Shown: positions 21,452 to 32,629 of the stretch, piece by piece
How the letters are laid out: every line of letters starts with the position of its first letter
Numbering within the stretch: position 1 is the first letter of the stretch
DNA from: Rhipicephalus microplus
Taxonomy: Eukaryota; Arthropoda; Arachnida; Ixodida; Ixodidae
NCBI RefSeq assembly: GCF_043290135.1
Contig: NC_134700.1
Coordinates: forward strand, 163,839,772-163,903,771
Reading direction: 5' to 3'
Length of the DNA stretch: 64,000 nucleotides
The notes under the pieces: generated by a model
Told to the model about the DNA's origin: nothing
The model's database searches: none
What the model saw: the letters and a program-made list of their open reading frames with translations, nothing else
Translations under genes and position numbers: made by a program

Positions 21452-21984
21452 CCGGCTTAATCTTGTTATTTGACTCAGGCATTGCTCACGCCGTTTCCTG
21501 CTGTTATTCCCTCATTGAGAATCCGCACCGGGTTCTAGTGATTGCCCGCGGGTCGACTTCTTTGATCCTACGGTGCTCCATCCTGTACTTTCCTCGAATT
21601 CTTCACGAGAAATGGGTTCTCTCTTCAGAGTGACCTCCATTTCTTCTCAAAAAGTCGGACGCGTCAAACGTGCCGACCGGCGTTTCTTGGTGCCCGCAGA
21701 GCTAGGCCGGCCTAGGCAGCAGCGTCTCTGGCAGCTGCGCTGCCGGTGGCTTGGCAGGCGTTAGGCCTATCTCTCTCGCCTGCGTGGTTGACAAAAAATG
21801 CGTCGGTAAAGGTGTCAAAATTCAAGTCCCCACCCGGAACTTGGTGCCGGGCGATTCCTGATGACAAGCTGAATACGCGGGTACCAAAGTCTTGTGGGCT
21901 TCTAGGTGACTTCCACTGCAAAACATTCGTTGAAACCGGAGCCGACACGACGCGCGTCCACTCACCGTCAAACCACCTGCCACC
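21452..21984 (-). other. LINE-3 5' UTR
   Basis: These 533 bp lie between the upstream target duplication and the ORF1 start. They hold no conserved frame. I-type LINEs carry an internal promoter here; no motif was assigned. Confidence 0.5.
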
Positions 21985-22016
21985 CCGTAATACCAGACCT
22001 AGTATATATTACGCTT

Positions 22017-22201
22017 AGATTTGTGGGGTTTAACGTCCCAAAACCACCATATGATTATGAGAAACGCCGTAGTGGAGGGCTCCGGAAATTTCGACCACCT
22101 GGGGTTCTTTAACGTGCACCCAAATCTGAGTACACGGGCCTACAACATTTCCGCCTCCATCGGAAATGCAGCCGCCGCAGCCGGGATATGAACCCGCGAC
22201 C
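22017..22201 (-). mobile_element. Ruka-like SINE, 5'-truncated
   Basis: It is flanked by a perfect 12-bp duplication, TATATTACGCTT (22005-22016 and 22202-22213). On the minus strand it starts in the box B area (GTCGCGGGTTCATATCCCGGC), so box A is missing. It ends CAAATCT after the AAACCCCACA block. It sits in the F4 array close to LINE-3. Confidence 0.85.
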
Positions 22202-22540
22202 TATATTACGCTTGCGAAATGGCCGAAAGTGCATCATAAGCGTGGCATGTAGTCATGTTACATGACATGCATGTCATGATCTGCATGATAGGGTCTGCCG
22301 TTTCTGTTCGCCATGCAATTATGTCATACCATACCAGTTTTGCAACATGTCATGTGAACGCAACCACCGTAACAGCAGCAAGGCCATGAAATGTAAATCA
22401 TGATATTTATGACATACATTCTTCATTTTCATGATGTGACTAGTCAAATATGCTCGTCATACAGTCATCTTATTTGTCATAGCAAGTTTTGTATTGATAC
22501 CATTATCCAAACGGCGAGGAGAGCTGAAAGTCGTAGGCGG

Positions 22541-22618
22541 CTAGACAGACAGACAGACAGACAGATAGATAGACAGACAGATAGACAGACAGACAGACAG
22601 GCAGATAGATAGACAGAC

Positions 22619-22659
<41 letters not shown>

Positions 22660-22692
22660 TATAGTTAGATAGATAGATAGATAGATAGATAC
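22541..22692. repeat. Compound (GACA)n/(GATA)n microsatellite
   Basis: About 150 bp of alternating GACA and GATA tetranucleotides. It is part of the F4 right end and a source of spurious frames. Confidence 0.95.
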
Positions 22693-22832
22693 GCTCAAAG
22701 TCATTGGATTTCACTAAGAAAGGCTTCGCATTTTAAAGCCTCACGTGCGATGCGCCATTCCTCGCTCTTCTCTTTTTCTAGCGCGTGCAATGTGCACTAT
22801 TTTTAGCAGGGCCAGTAAAAGACATTCGGCAG

Positions 22833-23725
22833 ATCCCACGTACCTGGGAATCAACGTTATGCGAAGCATCCGAGGGTAAGGTGACCGTGTTTCATTTTTT
22901 TGTTAAGCGACACGTCATGAAATGACCCATAGTGTATGTACAAATGTTGCACGCAGAAACATATCTTGTGGAGTTGCAAATGTTCATATAACCAGTTGTT
23001 TGCACTTGCGCAACGATGCGAACTGAAACATGCGTATTAGCTACACCAGAAGCTGATATGAAGCGCAGATGCTCACCAAGATGCTGGCCCTGAACATTGC
23101 TACAAAAATCAACTTTAGCGCATGGCAACTTACTACAATTGACGTTAGCCCGACGTGATGGCTGTATCAAAGGAGTACATATGTATTGTTTATAAAATTG
23201 GTTAGGCATCACTGCCACCACTATTGACGTTTCATGAAGACTACCATCTATTTGAAAAATAGTGGCAAGTCCTGGCGTAGCTCTGTGGCAAAATGCTTCA
23301 TTGCCATGCAGAATGCTTGGGTTTGATTCCAGCTGGGACCCTGACATTGTTTACCGATGTCGGGTATTTCTCAACGCCCGCGCGTTAAAATTTCCTTCTG
23401 TGTTCTCGTCGTTCCTCGGTATAGATTTTAAATGTCTATCACCTGTGGCACATACCCGCATACCAGCGGCACATACACGCCCGTGGGTATGTGCCCTTGT
23501 CTGGCGGAAAGTGTTTGACGACGTAAGAGACAGGACTTTGACATTTTTCATGTCTTCACTTGCGCGTCATATTCTTCAAACCATCTTACCCTCCCACATT
23601 AATTTTGGTTTACGCTAAGTTAAGGGGGGTAACCACGAAAGCACCCAAACGTAAGCGGCTAGATAGATAGATAGTTAGATACGCTCAAAGTGGCCGAAGT
23701 TCGCTAAAAATGCTTCGCATTTAAA
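22833..23725 (+). repeat. Interspersed repeat family F3, copy 1
   Basis: The left end AGATCCCACGTACCTGGGAATC is shared with F4. ATGCGAAGCAT (22859-22869) and ATGCTTCGCAT (23710-23720) are subterminal inverted motifs. The interior matches the repeat at 29566-30650 plus 34997-35317 (for example TATAACCAGTT and a tRNA-like segment). A tRNA-like box pair, TCTGTGGCAAAATGC and GGTTTGATTCC, lies at 23283-23335. Confidence 0.7.
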
Positions 23726-23735
23726 ACCTCCCGGT

Positions 23736-25065
23736 GCAAGAAATGCATTTGCATTTGTGAGATTTGAACGTGCTGCCGGAAGAATTATGGGGTTTAGTGC
23801 AGTAATAAAAAGTTACCTGGTGTTTGAACAACCATTTTCAACTGGTTTAGGGTTCTCGCTCGGCCTTTAAAGCCACCCTGGCAGTGAAAAGGGGTATGCG
23901 TAGCCCTTCGGCTAGACTACGCCGACTTTCGTAATGTAACTGGGCGCCTGCAATTACACTATTGACGCACAGCGAGTGACTGATCAAGGCTTCGTCTACG
24001 TATCACTCGTGTCAGAGGGCCATGGTGCGGAAGTATGGTGCGAGCTGTGTGAAGTAAGCATATATGTGAGGGCGCATGCCAAATTCCCTTTGACGCAAAC
24101 TGGTGAGACACCTCTTTATCCAACGGCCGTGGATGAAGAGGTGTCTCCAAGGCTGTCGTTCTAGTGATACCTCTTGTCTGCCAAGTCTCGGGGCTCTACC
24201 AAAACGGCTAAGGGCAGCATGGGAACGCGGAATGCACGGCGAAAGCAGCCACTACAGGCCCAAAGCAACGCTTCGTAGCTCGAATGACCTATCGACTTAG
24301 TCGGCGCTGCGTAATGCGTCCCATGGGTAAGAAGCAGGAGTCGCTTTCGAAATTACCGCAGCACGGCGTGTCGCGCTGCGGTAATCGTCAATAGGCATTT
24401 CGCGTAAATTAGCGAGCTTGTTTGAGACTTGTAACAAAAAAAAGCTGGAGCTTCTTTGTTAACCCTTTAAAGACGCACACTAACTCTTTTTTGGAGGAAC
24501 CTTGCCCCACGGCTCTCCGTGTCTCTACTGCAGTGACTCTCAGCCATAGGTATATCGGAGCCGGCTCTGTTGTCACCTAGTGGAAATAATTAGGGCTCCC
24601 GTGCAGCGAATTAAAAGGGAAAGGGGAAGACGCATTGAACTAACGAAAAATGCAGCGTAAAACAGGTGCCTTAATTTCTCGCTGGGAAAAAATAATCAAC
24701 ATAAAGTGCCACACTAATTCAAACTAAGCAGTATGTCAGTTAGACGAGTGCTCAGCAGCCTGATTCATCCTGTCTTTAGCTATATTTGCTCTTCAATAAT
24801 ACAAACCTAGAAAAACTATGCGCTCGTGTGTGTGCGAGAAACGATGAAGAAAGACTCAGTCAGCTATACCGCAATGCGAATTTGTTATTAGGTGAAGCGT
24901 ACTAAAAATCATACCGAGCCATGGTCACAGTACGTACTGTCCTTCCCAAATTGAGTGTTTCGTGCCAGGGTCCACCATGGCTCTGCTGACGTACTTTCTT
25001 CACGGAATTGACGTTGAGAAATATACACTAAAAATTGCAGAGAAAAAAAAAACAGAAAGCAAGCA
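23736..25065. other. No gene seen
   Basis: This is unassigned sequence with short GC-rich hairpins (24105-24147 and 24350-24383). No frame has domain-like content. Confidence 0.4.
24105..24147. repeat. Short inverted repeat (18-bp arms, 7-nt loop)
   Basis: GAGACACCTCTTTATCCA is followed after ACGGCCG by its reverse complement with one mismatch, giving a stable hairpin on either strand. Confidence 0.85.
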
Positions 25066-25140
25066 TTTGTCACGCGGAATCGAACAAGCAACCTCTCGAT
25101 TCCCAGCGCGCGGCGCTGTCCACTACGCCACGGAGCGGGG
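25066..25140 (-). repeat. tRNA-like SINE head
   Basis: The minus strand has a box A-like TGGCGTAGTGGACAGCGC and a box B GTTCGATTCC with tRNA spacing. The acceptor arms do not pair. It is best read as a SINE head and not as a tRNA gene. Confidence 0.45.
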
Positions 25141-25855
25141 CTTGTCGGGAATGCTAACGCGAAGCCCATCATATAGGCCATACACTGTTCGGCAGTTTTT
25201 AGAGCGTCTAAGAATTTTAGTTATTTAGCGCATTTTAGTTATTCGTGGCAAATGGCGCAACGAACTCGCATTGGGCTTGCTCTAAAGGTCGTCGCCTCGA
25301 AGAAGCGCAGCCTCCACAGAGATTGGTCTCTCCTGTACGCATGCTCTACATACTCGTAATTTGAAAGACGACGGAGGTCACTTTGAACGCTGCCACGGCC
25401 GCGTTAACAAAAAGAGTGCGCTGCCGACACACGACGCAGGAAGAACTGCGGCAAGTGTTCGCACGTGTTCTGATTATGTTAAGGTGCGCGTTTTGTGCAT
25501 CTTTCTTTCTGTTTGAACAGCGCGCTTCAAGTGTCGAACTGTGACAAGTGCCAGTCCATGCCTGTCCTGTGTGTGCTTATTTCGTGCGTGCTTTCTGCTT
25601 GAGGTGTACGCCGGAAGTTTCAAGCTACTTGTCGTTCTTAACGGGACTTCGAAATTTTTTACTGTTGCTGAAACAATGCACAATTAAAGCTCAGTAACTA
25701 TTATAAAGACAAGTTTGATGTTAAAGTGATTTCAGTATAGATGGATGCACGTTATTTTTCTGACCACATTGTGGACTGGTAAAAATGACTTCGCGCAACC
25801 CTTGGAGTTCGTGGACTCTGATTTGAGAACCATTGCCTTTCTGCCTCTGCACCCT
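25141..25855. other. No gene seen
   Basis: Unassigned single-copy-looking sequence within this window, with no domain-bearing frame. Confidence 0.35.
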
Positions 25856-25979
25856 GATTGATTGATATGTGGGGTTTAACATCCCAAAACCACTATATGA
25901 TTATGAGAGACGCCGTAGTGGAGGGCTCCGGAAATTTAGACCACCTGGGGTTCTTTAACGTGCACCCAAATCTGAGCGA
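25856..25979 (-). mobile_element. Ruka-like SINE, tail half only, with target duplication
   Basis: Only the 3' half is present (CTCAGATTTGGGTGCACG to the AAACCCCACATATC end plus CAATCAATC). It is flanked by CTCTGCACCCT (25845-25855 and 25980-25990). The tRNA-like head is absent, which indicates 5' truncation during insertion. Confidence 0.85.
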
Positions 25980-25990
25980 CTCTGCACCCT

Positions 25991-27404
25991 ATATAAGCGT
26001 TTCCTTAAAGGGAGTGACATATAAGTGGGTCGTCAGCACTCTGATAGAAGACTCAAAATAGCTTTTTTCCCCGTTAGAGCATTAGTAAATATATGTTTCT
26101 TTGGTTAACCTCCATTACTCCTGCCATATTTTGTTTCCTTCATCCCACTGCTGGGCGAGAAGCGAAGCCGCAGGTGACGTTTTAGGAGACGCATCAGTTC
26201 TCGCATAGAAGCCAGCGGAGGCAGAGTCTACGGAAAATTTGTCATCACGAAGCGGTTTCCCTTTCAGGGACGCGCTTCATTACTCATCTGCCTACCCAGG
26301 TAATGACCGTGCGAGCACCCGAATCTGTTCTGGCGGGCTATCATCACCTAGCCTTGTAAGAACAATAACGCACGGGCACCGCGTATTCGGCAGCATCCCT
26401 GAGCGCAGTTATTCATCACACGTGCAATGTTTTGAAAATCACCTGTCCCATTAGTGATGTGATCCTTCGACGTAACGTGCGGAGTAGTGAAAGGCGGCTG
26501 CGCAAGATCTGAGCCAAGATAAAAACGAATTTTCTGGACAAATAATTTCGGGAGTGAACCTTGCTGGTTTCTTGATCATTTTTCATTTCATTTTCGCCTT
26601 GAACAATTTCTTCGAACTTGTTAAGCCATCCTTTGCATTAGGCTTGTTGGGGTTAGAAGGTGGCTCGAATTGAGCTCCACGAGTGCATTTATTTTCAAAA
26701 CGCAATCGGTGACGTAGTTAGGAGGGGGTATACACCAGGCCCGTGCACCCCCTTCACCCCCCCCCCAAATTTATTTTGCCATGATATCTAAAAGACGGAA
26801 GAACACTTGGCAACACCTGCCTGCCCGTCCCGTCCCTACCTTCCCACTCCGAAATAAATTTCCGCTAACGTCGTTGTCAGCACTTGTTTGAAACTTACAA
26901 ATTGAAGTTCCACATAGCACGCCTGCATGAAAATGAACTAAAATGAAGCGAAAGGAATGTGAACTTCGCGGGAAAATAGCAAAAAATTGTTAGCACTGTC
27001 ACACGGTGGATCACTGGTGGAAATCACCAGCAGTTATCCACACATACACTTGCCAGTGGTAACGAAGGCCTCACAGCTCGCCACTGTGTGCACCAGGTGA
27101 AAACAATGACGATGTGCGTTGCGAAAACGTTCGTAGTGTCTTCCCGCATCGCCTCCCACGATGGCAACTGGCGGTTAAGAAAAGCAGTAGATTTACAGCA
27201 CAAAGACACAAAGGCAAGAGAAAAGACAGTGTGACGTCGCCTTTCTGATCTTTGCGCCTTTGCTATATAAGCCTTCTCGTATGGATTTCGAACAAACCGG
27301 AGCCTACATCTTTATCAGCCTGAAAAAAAGGATCGTTACCCTGGCCACCAGCTCCTGGTGTATCGCAGCAGCACGTAGAACGAGATCTGCACAGTGACTT
27401 GGCA
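25991..27404. other. No gene seen
   Basis: No recognisable coding sequence. A C-rich run lies near 26757-26766. Short frames here lack domain features. Confidence 0.35.
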
Positions 27405-28282
27405 CAGAGTGGCTCAAGCCTGATATGCCAAGCACAAATGAGGAAGGTTGATATGTCACTTAATAATCAGCAGAATGTTACAAGGTGGAGGTAAGTGATG
27501 CCGTACATGACCTACATGTCATGATTATCATGTTTGGATGTGTCGTTTACCTTCATCATCTGTTCACGTCACGTGATACCAAATTTCTTATAAGGGGAGC
27601 TAGCGAAGAGGACGCGAGCACGCTATGAGCGTGGTATGTTGTCACTTTCTTAAATGCACGCTTGTCAGCATTATAATGTTGGCACCAGCCATACTTTTGT
27701 CATCCATTGACGTCACGTAACGCCGAATTTGCTATATGTGCAGTTAGCAAAATGACTGCGAGCGCATGATGCAGGGCTTAATATACTTCCATTTAGCGTT
27801 GACGCGCGTACACGCTGGGCACAGCGATACTACTTTAGCAAAACGCGAGCACTCTATAGTCTCACGTTAGGCGCGACCGGCGCGACCAGCGTCCGTCGGT
27901 GCGGCCCGACGGCAACCGGCGCGGAATGCGACATGCTGCGTTTAGCGCCAATGCCTTACACATACAACACTGCGTCTCCATTTTTTTGTGACGGAGGGAC
28001 ACCGGACGCGCTGAAACGCGCATGCGTCAAAACAACGCAGCGCGGACCGGTGCCTGGCGTGGCAACGCCAGCATGGCGTGACGAAGTGAACGCCGGCCAG
28101 CACGCCCACCGCGTCACGTTGAAGTTTATTGGAGTCTTGACTGTGGTATTTTGATATGTGGGGTTTAACGTCCCAAAACCACCATATGATTATGAGAGAC
28201 GCCGTAGTGAAGGGCTCCGGTTGACTGTGGTATGTAGCATGTTCTCACATGACACGCATCTTATAATTATCATGATTACCAG
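27405..28282 (+). repeat. Repeat family F4, copy 3
   Basis: The sequence follows the 3.5-4.1 kb copy closely: ATATGCCAAGCACAAATGAG, two 147-bp-type units, the TACACGCTGGGCACAGCGA core and the CGGACGCGCTGAAACGCGC block. It lacks the THAP transposon, so it shows the empty site. It is interrupted by a tail-only SINE at 28150. Confidence 0.75.
28150..28220 (-). mobile_element. Ruka-like SINE, about 70-bp 3' tail with target duplication
   Basis: Only the last 70 bp of the SINE (CCGGAGCCCTTCACTACGGC to AAACCCCACATATC) are present. They lie between perfect 13-bp repeats TTGACTGTGGTAT (28137-28149 and 28221-28233). This is a genuine insertion event, not a deletion remnant. Confidence 0.85.
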
Positions 28283-28560
28283 TGGTCGCCCTCCTACTTT
28301 CCTCCACAAAACTCGATTCTACCGGTGAGAGCGCTACCTCTTTTTTTATCATCCGATTGGCTCTGTATGAACGCGAACTGAGGCGGCGGGGAGCTGTTGC
28401 ATCAGCTTGCGTTCACTGTGGTGGAGTTGAAGCGCTATCTCACCTGCTGTGCGAGTGCCCTATATCTGCCTCTGCAAGGAAGCATCTAGACAGCAGCTAC
28501 CGTCTTCTCAGCCTGCTCTGCAAAACACTCGAGGATATTATCTTTCCTATCGGCTAGAAA
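28282..28560 (+). pseudogene. C-terminal zinc-motif fragment of a LINE ORF2
   Basis: The frame reads ACVHCGGVEALSHLLCECP near its middle, the Cys/His tail found after RT or RNase H in tick LINEs. No RT is attached upstream. The fragment ends at TAG after DIIFPIG. Confidence 0.6.
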
Positions 28561-29127
28561 GATCAACGCTGGAATTCCCTTGTTCATATCTTCTTCAACG
28601 ACGCTATCGGCCTCAGCGCGCAGTTTGATTACCCGCTCGCCAAAGAAACTGTAACGATTCTGCTTCTGCCTTGCAGTGAGCCCTCCCTGTCTCTCCTTAC
28701 ACCTCTCTGTCCATTTTTGATTCTATTCCCATGTGCCTGCACTGGTGAAGGTGTTCTCTGTGGAGGGCGCGTGAGTTCTAAGTGCTCATGTAGCTCCAAC
28801 AAAGTATTAGCCAAGTTTGTTATGGGGCGTCCTCGAATATGTGACATGAAAAGGGGTGTGTTCGAAATAAAATTCAAAGATCTGCTAGGAACTTCGAGCA
28901 TGTATCTTCATTCCACGGACCTCGGGCTTCAGGCTTCCTGCCCGGCCACCTCGGCTAAAACCCTCCCAGTTAGGTACCTCGTCTTCAAGAGATGGTTATC
29001 GGTCATCGTGCAGCGCGTGAATACGCACACACAAACACTTAAACACACGCACGCACACAGACACACCCTTGAGTTCAACATTAACAGCACCGCTGTAAAA
29101 CTGACTATTCGTTTGCAACACAGGCCC
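28561..29127. other. No gene seen; possible LINE 3' flank
   Basis: Low-complexity CA-rich sequence lies at 29025-29067. Sequence after the LINE tail has no conserved frame. Confidence 0.35.
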
Positions 29128-29387
29128 ACATTGATTGATATTTGTGGTTTAACGTTGATATGTAGGGTTTAACGTCCCAAAACCCCATATGATTATGACA
29201 GACACCATAGTGGAAAGCTCCGGAAATTTCGACCACCTGGGGTTCTTTAACCTGCACCCAAATCTGAGCACACGGGCCTACAACATTTCCGCTTCCATCG
29301 GAAATGCAGCCGCCGCAGCCGGGATTTGATCCCGTGACCTGCGGGTCAGCAGCCGACTACCTTAGCCACTAGACCACCGCGGCAGGG
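29128..29387 (-). mobile_element. Ruka-like SINE, full length with a small internal duplication
   Basis: The minus strand starts CTGCCGCGGTGGTCTAGTGGC (box A) and has GGGATCAAATCCCGGC (box B). A 20-bp partial duplication of the AAACCNNACATATC tail is present. The flanks CAGGCCC (29121-29127 and 29388-29394) are a probable target duplication. Confidence 0.8.
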
Positions 29388-29565
29388 CAGGCCCGTATAG
29401 AGCCTAGTTAGGTACTCTCATTACCGCGATAGCGTTTTAAAAAGATCGTTTCGCATAAATTCTGGTACCAGCGTCAGTGGCTGCAAGCAAAAAATTATCG
29501 TGTTTCCAATGACCAAAAAACTGACAAATATGCAAATAAAATAAATAAAAAAATTCAGATCTCAC

Positions 29566-30650
29566 GTTTGGGAATCGATATTATACGAAGCATGCAAATG
29601 GAAGGTGACTGTGCTGTAGTTTTGTTATTAAGCAAAACGTTAAGAAGTGGCGCTAAAGATATGTGGAAATGCACGCATGGACATATGTTACAGCTGCATA
29701 TGTTTTTATAACCAGTTTTTTACAGTTGCATAAGGATGCAAACAGCAACATATATATTAGAAACACCAGGAGCGGCATACAGATTTGAATTGTTGGTGCT
29801 CACCAGGATGGTAGCCCAGGTCACTTCTGCATAAATCAACTTCAGCTGATAACGCTCAAGTTGACTTGTGATAACACCATTGAAGTGTTGAGACGGCTTT
29901 ACGACAGGAGTGCATATGTAATACTCATAAAGCTGGATAGCCCGCACTGCAACCTCAACTGACTTTTGATTGATTGATTTGTGAGGTTTTATGTCCCAAA
30001 ACCACCATATGATTATGAGAGACGCCGTAGTGAAGAGCTCCGGAAATTTTGACCACCTGGGATTCTTTAAATGCACTCAAATCTGAGCACACGGGCCTAC
30101 AACATTTCCGTTTTCATTGGAAATGCAGCCGCCAGAGCCGGAATTTGATCCCTCGACTTGCGGGTCAGCAGCCGGGTACCTTAGGCGCTGGAACACCGCG
30201 GCGGGGCTCTAACTGACTTTTGGAGAACATTAAGGTCAACTCGAAAAGTTGCTCCGAGAATTGGTGTGGCTCAGTGGTAGAATACTTTGTTCTCACGCAG
30301 GATGCTGAGGTTCGATTCTTGCTGGGACTCTGGCATTTACTGAGATTTGTTCTTTGCGTTTGTGGGGTCAACGCTGCCGATGTGAGCTTTTTCTTAACGC
30401 TCACACGTTGAAATTATCTATGTCTGTTCTCGCCGTCCTTCGTTAGATATAACTACTCCAACATACTCTGATATAACATACTTTAATATATAACATTCTC
30501 TAATATATAACATACTCTATTACCTGTGGCCCGTACTGGCGGAAAGTGTTTGGTGATGTACGCGACGGGATTGTGACATTATACATGTCACAACCAGCGA
30601 GTAATATTCGCCAAACTATCCCATCGTCCTATACTAATTTTGGTTTACTC
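29566..30650 (+). repeat. Repeat family F3, copy 2 (left part)
   Basis: It is collinear with the 22.8-23.7 kb copy (GAATCGATATTATACGAAGCATG at the left, GTTTTTATAACCAGTTTTTT inside, AATTTTGGTTTAC at the right). It contains a SINE and is cut by an LTR retrotransposon at 30650. It resumes at 34997 in the same register. Confidence 0.75.
29968..30208 (-). mobile_element. Ruka-like SINE, full length
   Basis: It is flanked by AACTGACTTTT (29957-29967 and 30211-30221). The tRNA-like head is at the high-coordinate end. It lies within the F3 repeat. Confidence 0.85.
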
Positions 30651-30862
30651 TGTAGCGCCCCGCCAGTCTTGGCCAGCTGCCGCGCTGATGAAGAAGTGAT
30701 CAGCGTGGCTCGTGATGCGCAAGCCCCAAGGAATTTCAGTACGGCCTAGTTCTTGGCCTGGCTGGACGCCGCTGTGGTGACTCCGCCTGCGCCTGAGTCC
30801 CGAATGAACGCTGTGACTCCGGGATGGGCACGTCGCCTCCTTCTCGTCTTTCGTACCTCAAC
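30651..30862 (+). repeat. 5' LTR of the nested LTR element
   Basis: It begins TGTAGCGCCCCGCCAGTC and ends TACCTCAAC. It is matched along its length by 34795-34996, with clear divergence in the last 60 bp. The AATAAA of the 3' copy reads GAATGAA here. Confidence 0.75.
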
Positions 30863-30898
30863 AAGTGGGGACCACGGACGTGCGGACAAGCGACCAAC

Positions 30899-31144
30899 AT
30901 GGCACCACTGCCTCTGAGCTTCGTGGCCACGTTTCAGCCAGCTCACGCCTTGCAGCCGCACTACAACCCGCCTCTACCTCCATTCCAGATCTCCTGCATC
31001 GAGTCATGGTTCCAAGAGTTCGAGGCAGCCTTGGAGCTCAACGGCATCTGGCTCCGAGAATTCATGTTTGAGGTTCTGGATTACCATCTTCCGTGGGACC
31101 TCAAACGCCACCTCACGTACTTCGCGTGGAGTTCTTGTCCTTAA
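30899..31144 (+). pseudogene. Gag remnant of the LTR element
   Basis: A short frame of 81 residues starts MAPLPLSFVATFQPAH soon after the 5' LTR. It contains ESWFQEFEAALELNGI, which resembles the start of Ty3/gypsy gag capsid regions in ticks. It stops after LTYFAWSSCP. Downstream frames to 32420 are Pro/Thr-rich with no conserved domain. The assignment rests on position and short similarity. Confidence 0.55.
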
Positions 31145-31149
31145 GATCA

Positions 31150-32629
31150 TCTGCCCGACGCCGTGCTCCAGTAATACGACATTAAACATGAACTTCCCAA
31201 AAGCAACACCGCGATGCGTGGCTCATCTTTATGTAAGCCTCCCGCACAATGGTCTGTCCAGACTATTGTCCTGACATCAACCCCAGGCTATGCAGGTGAC
31301 AGAGATCACCCTGCTGCTTCACGCGGCCCGTCGACCGAAAGGCCCGCCACTCCGGTGTCTCCGGTTCTTGTATCCGAGGTCTTAGCTTTGCCACCACTGC
31401 CACTTGCACCCCCTTCCGAGGCAGATTTGACGCTGGTTATGGCATCACACACCATCGGTTTAATGACAGAATCCTGTCTCGCTGCACCAAATCCCGATCC
31501 ACCGATGAAAAACGAGCCAGCTGATCCGCCTGGTGACTTCTCGGAAACAACCACCGAGCCTTCTACTAGGACGGTGACAACAGCGTACAACGCACCGGGC
31601 CAGCCAGAATTGCAACTACGCACGTTTGCTACGACAGCCACGCAAGCAGTCAATGAGCATGGTGCACTGCGCGCGTGCTGCTCGTCACTGAACCTTCAAG
31701 AGAATAGCAAGAACACTGGTTCAAGACCAAGTCCTACCACAGAGCGTGCACTTCCTCCTCGCACTATCCCCCGTAACAGCCCCGGAAATGCAAGCGCCCC
31801 GACTTTGAATACCCCTACACCCGACCACGCCCTCGCATGTCTCTCGGCTGTGCCTTAAAGACGGCCGCGTCATTGTACCCAGAGTCAAGCGCACGGGCAG
31901 CTTTCGGCCCGCCCTTCCAAAGTACCCCAGAGTGCGGACGTTCGCGGCAAGAAGGCGTAAGTACGACTAAGGCACTCCATGGCACGTTGTCAAATGCGAA
32001 ATGCAGACAGGTATCAGTGCTTCACACATCAGTGGTTGGCTTTGCGCCTACGACACTGTGCGCAGCACCACCACCATCAACGCCACATTTCCAAGACCGC
32101 CCCACCATTTGTTGTGCAGCCCACCATCTATGGTACGCGTCGTGGGAAAATTATTACGCCCCATTCCAGCCAATGCCCGTTTGTGTCCGCACGCCTTTCG
32201 CATAGATGCCACGCAACGCGCCATTCAGCGTCAGGTCATCGTCTAAAGTTACACCTGCGTTGTGGGCACGGGACTTTTCGTCGCCCGCTCAAACGGACAA
32301 CCACCATTCCTTCTACCAGCAGTGTGGATCCTTCGAAACCCTCGTCCACTCCGCTGCTCTCAGTGCCGCCCACTGGAGCTACGACACGGATCCTTTGCCT
32401 TTTAATGGTACACTGACATGAAATTTAGTCATGTCAAGATTTTTGCATCTACCCCTTGTAATGATTAACGACCTAAAACGCATCTGAGATAGAAATAAAT
32501 ATCTGTAATATAAATAATATATCCGCTATTGAACCTGGTTCAAAATGGGCCGAAAGCCTGGCAAATTGTAGCGCTGTCAGCGCAACCTCACGATCACCTC
32601 GAGGCTGCTGCACAGCTGACACTGCTTCC
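31150..32629 (+). other. Internal region of the LTR element, no conserved domain
   Basis: An open frame of 214 codons (31214-31858) is rich in Pro, Thr, Ser and Ala and could be a gag linker. No zinc knuckle or protease motif follows. A TTAAACATGAACTT motif and GC-skewed composition suggest noncoding decay. Confidence 0.35.

Larger units (their letters stand above)
16219..21984 (-). mobile_element. LINE-3: near full-length I-superfamily-like LINE with 13-bp target duplication
   Basis: The 5766-bp insert is flanked by CCGTAATACCAGA at 16206-16218 and 21985-21997. On the minus strand it has a 5' UTR (21984-21452), ORF1 with three zinc knuckles and coiled coils (about 21451-19966), and ORF2 with endonuclease, RT, RNase H and a Cys-rich tail (about 19860-16390). 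The 3' end reads AATTAATAAAGTCTATCTC. Several nonsense codons and one or more frameshifts make it inactive. The intact ends show it was a complete insertion into the satellite array. Confidence 0.85.
21998..22735 (+). repeat. Repeat family F4, copy 2 (right part)
   Basis: This continues the 147-bp array after LINE-3 (GCGAAATGGCCGAAAGTGC, GTGGCATGTAGTCATG). It is itself interrupted by a SINE, then passes through a GACA/GATA microsatellite. It ends CGCTCAAAGTCATTG...GGCTTCGCATTTTAAA, the shared right terminus of families F3 and F4. Confidence 0.7.

Noticed and set aside
31214..31858. 214-codon Pro/Thr-rich frame as a host gene
   Set aside because: It lies between two LTRs after a gag relic and has no known domain or start context. 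Its opposite strand is also open for 115 codons.
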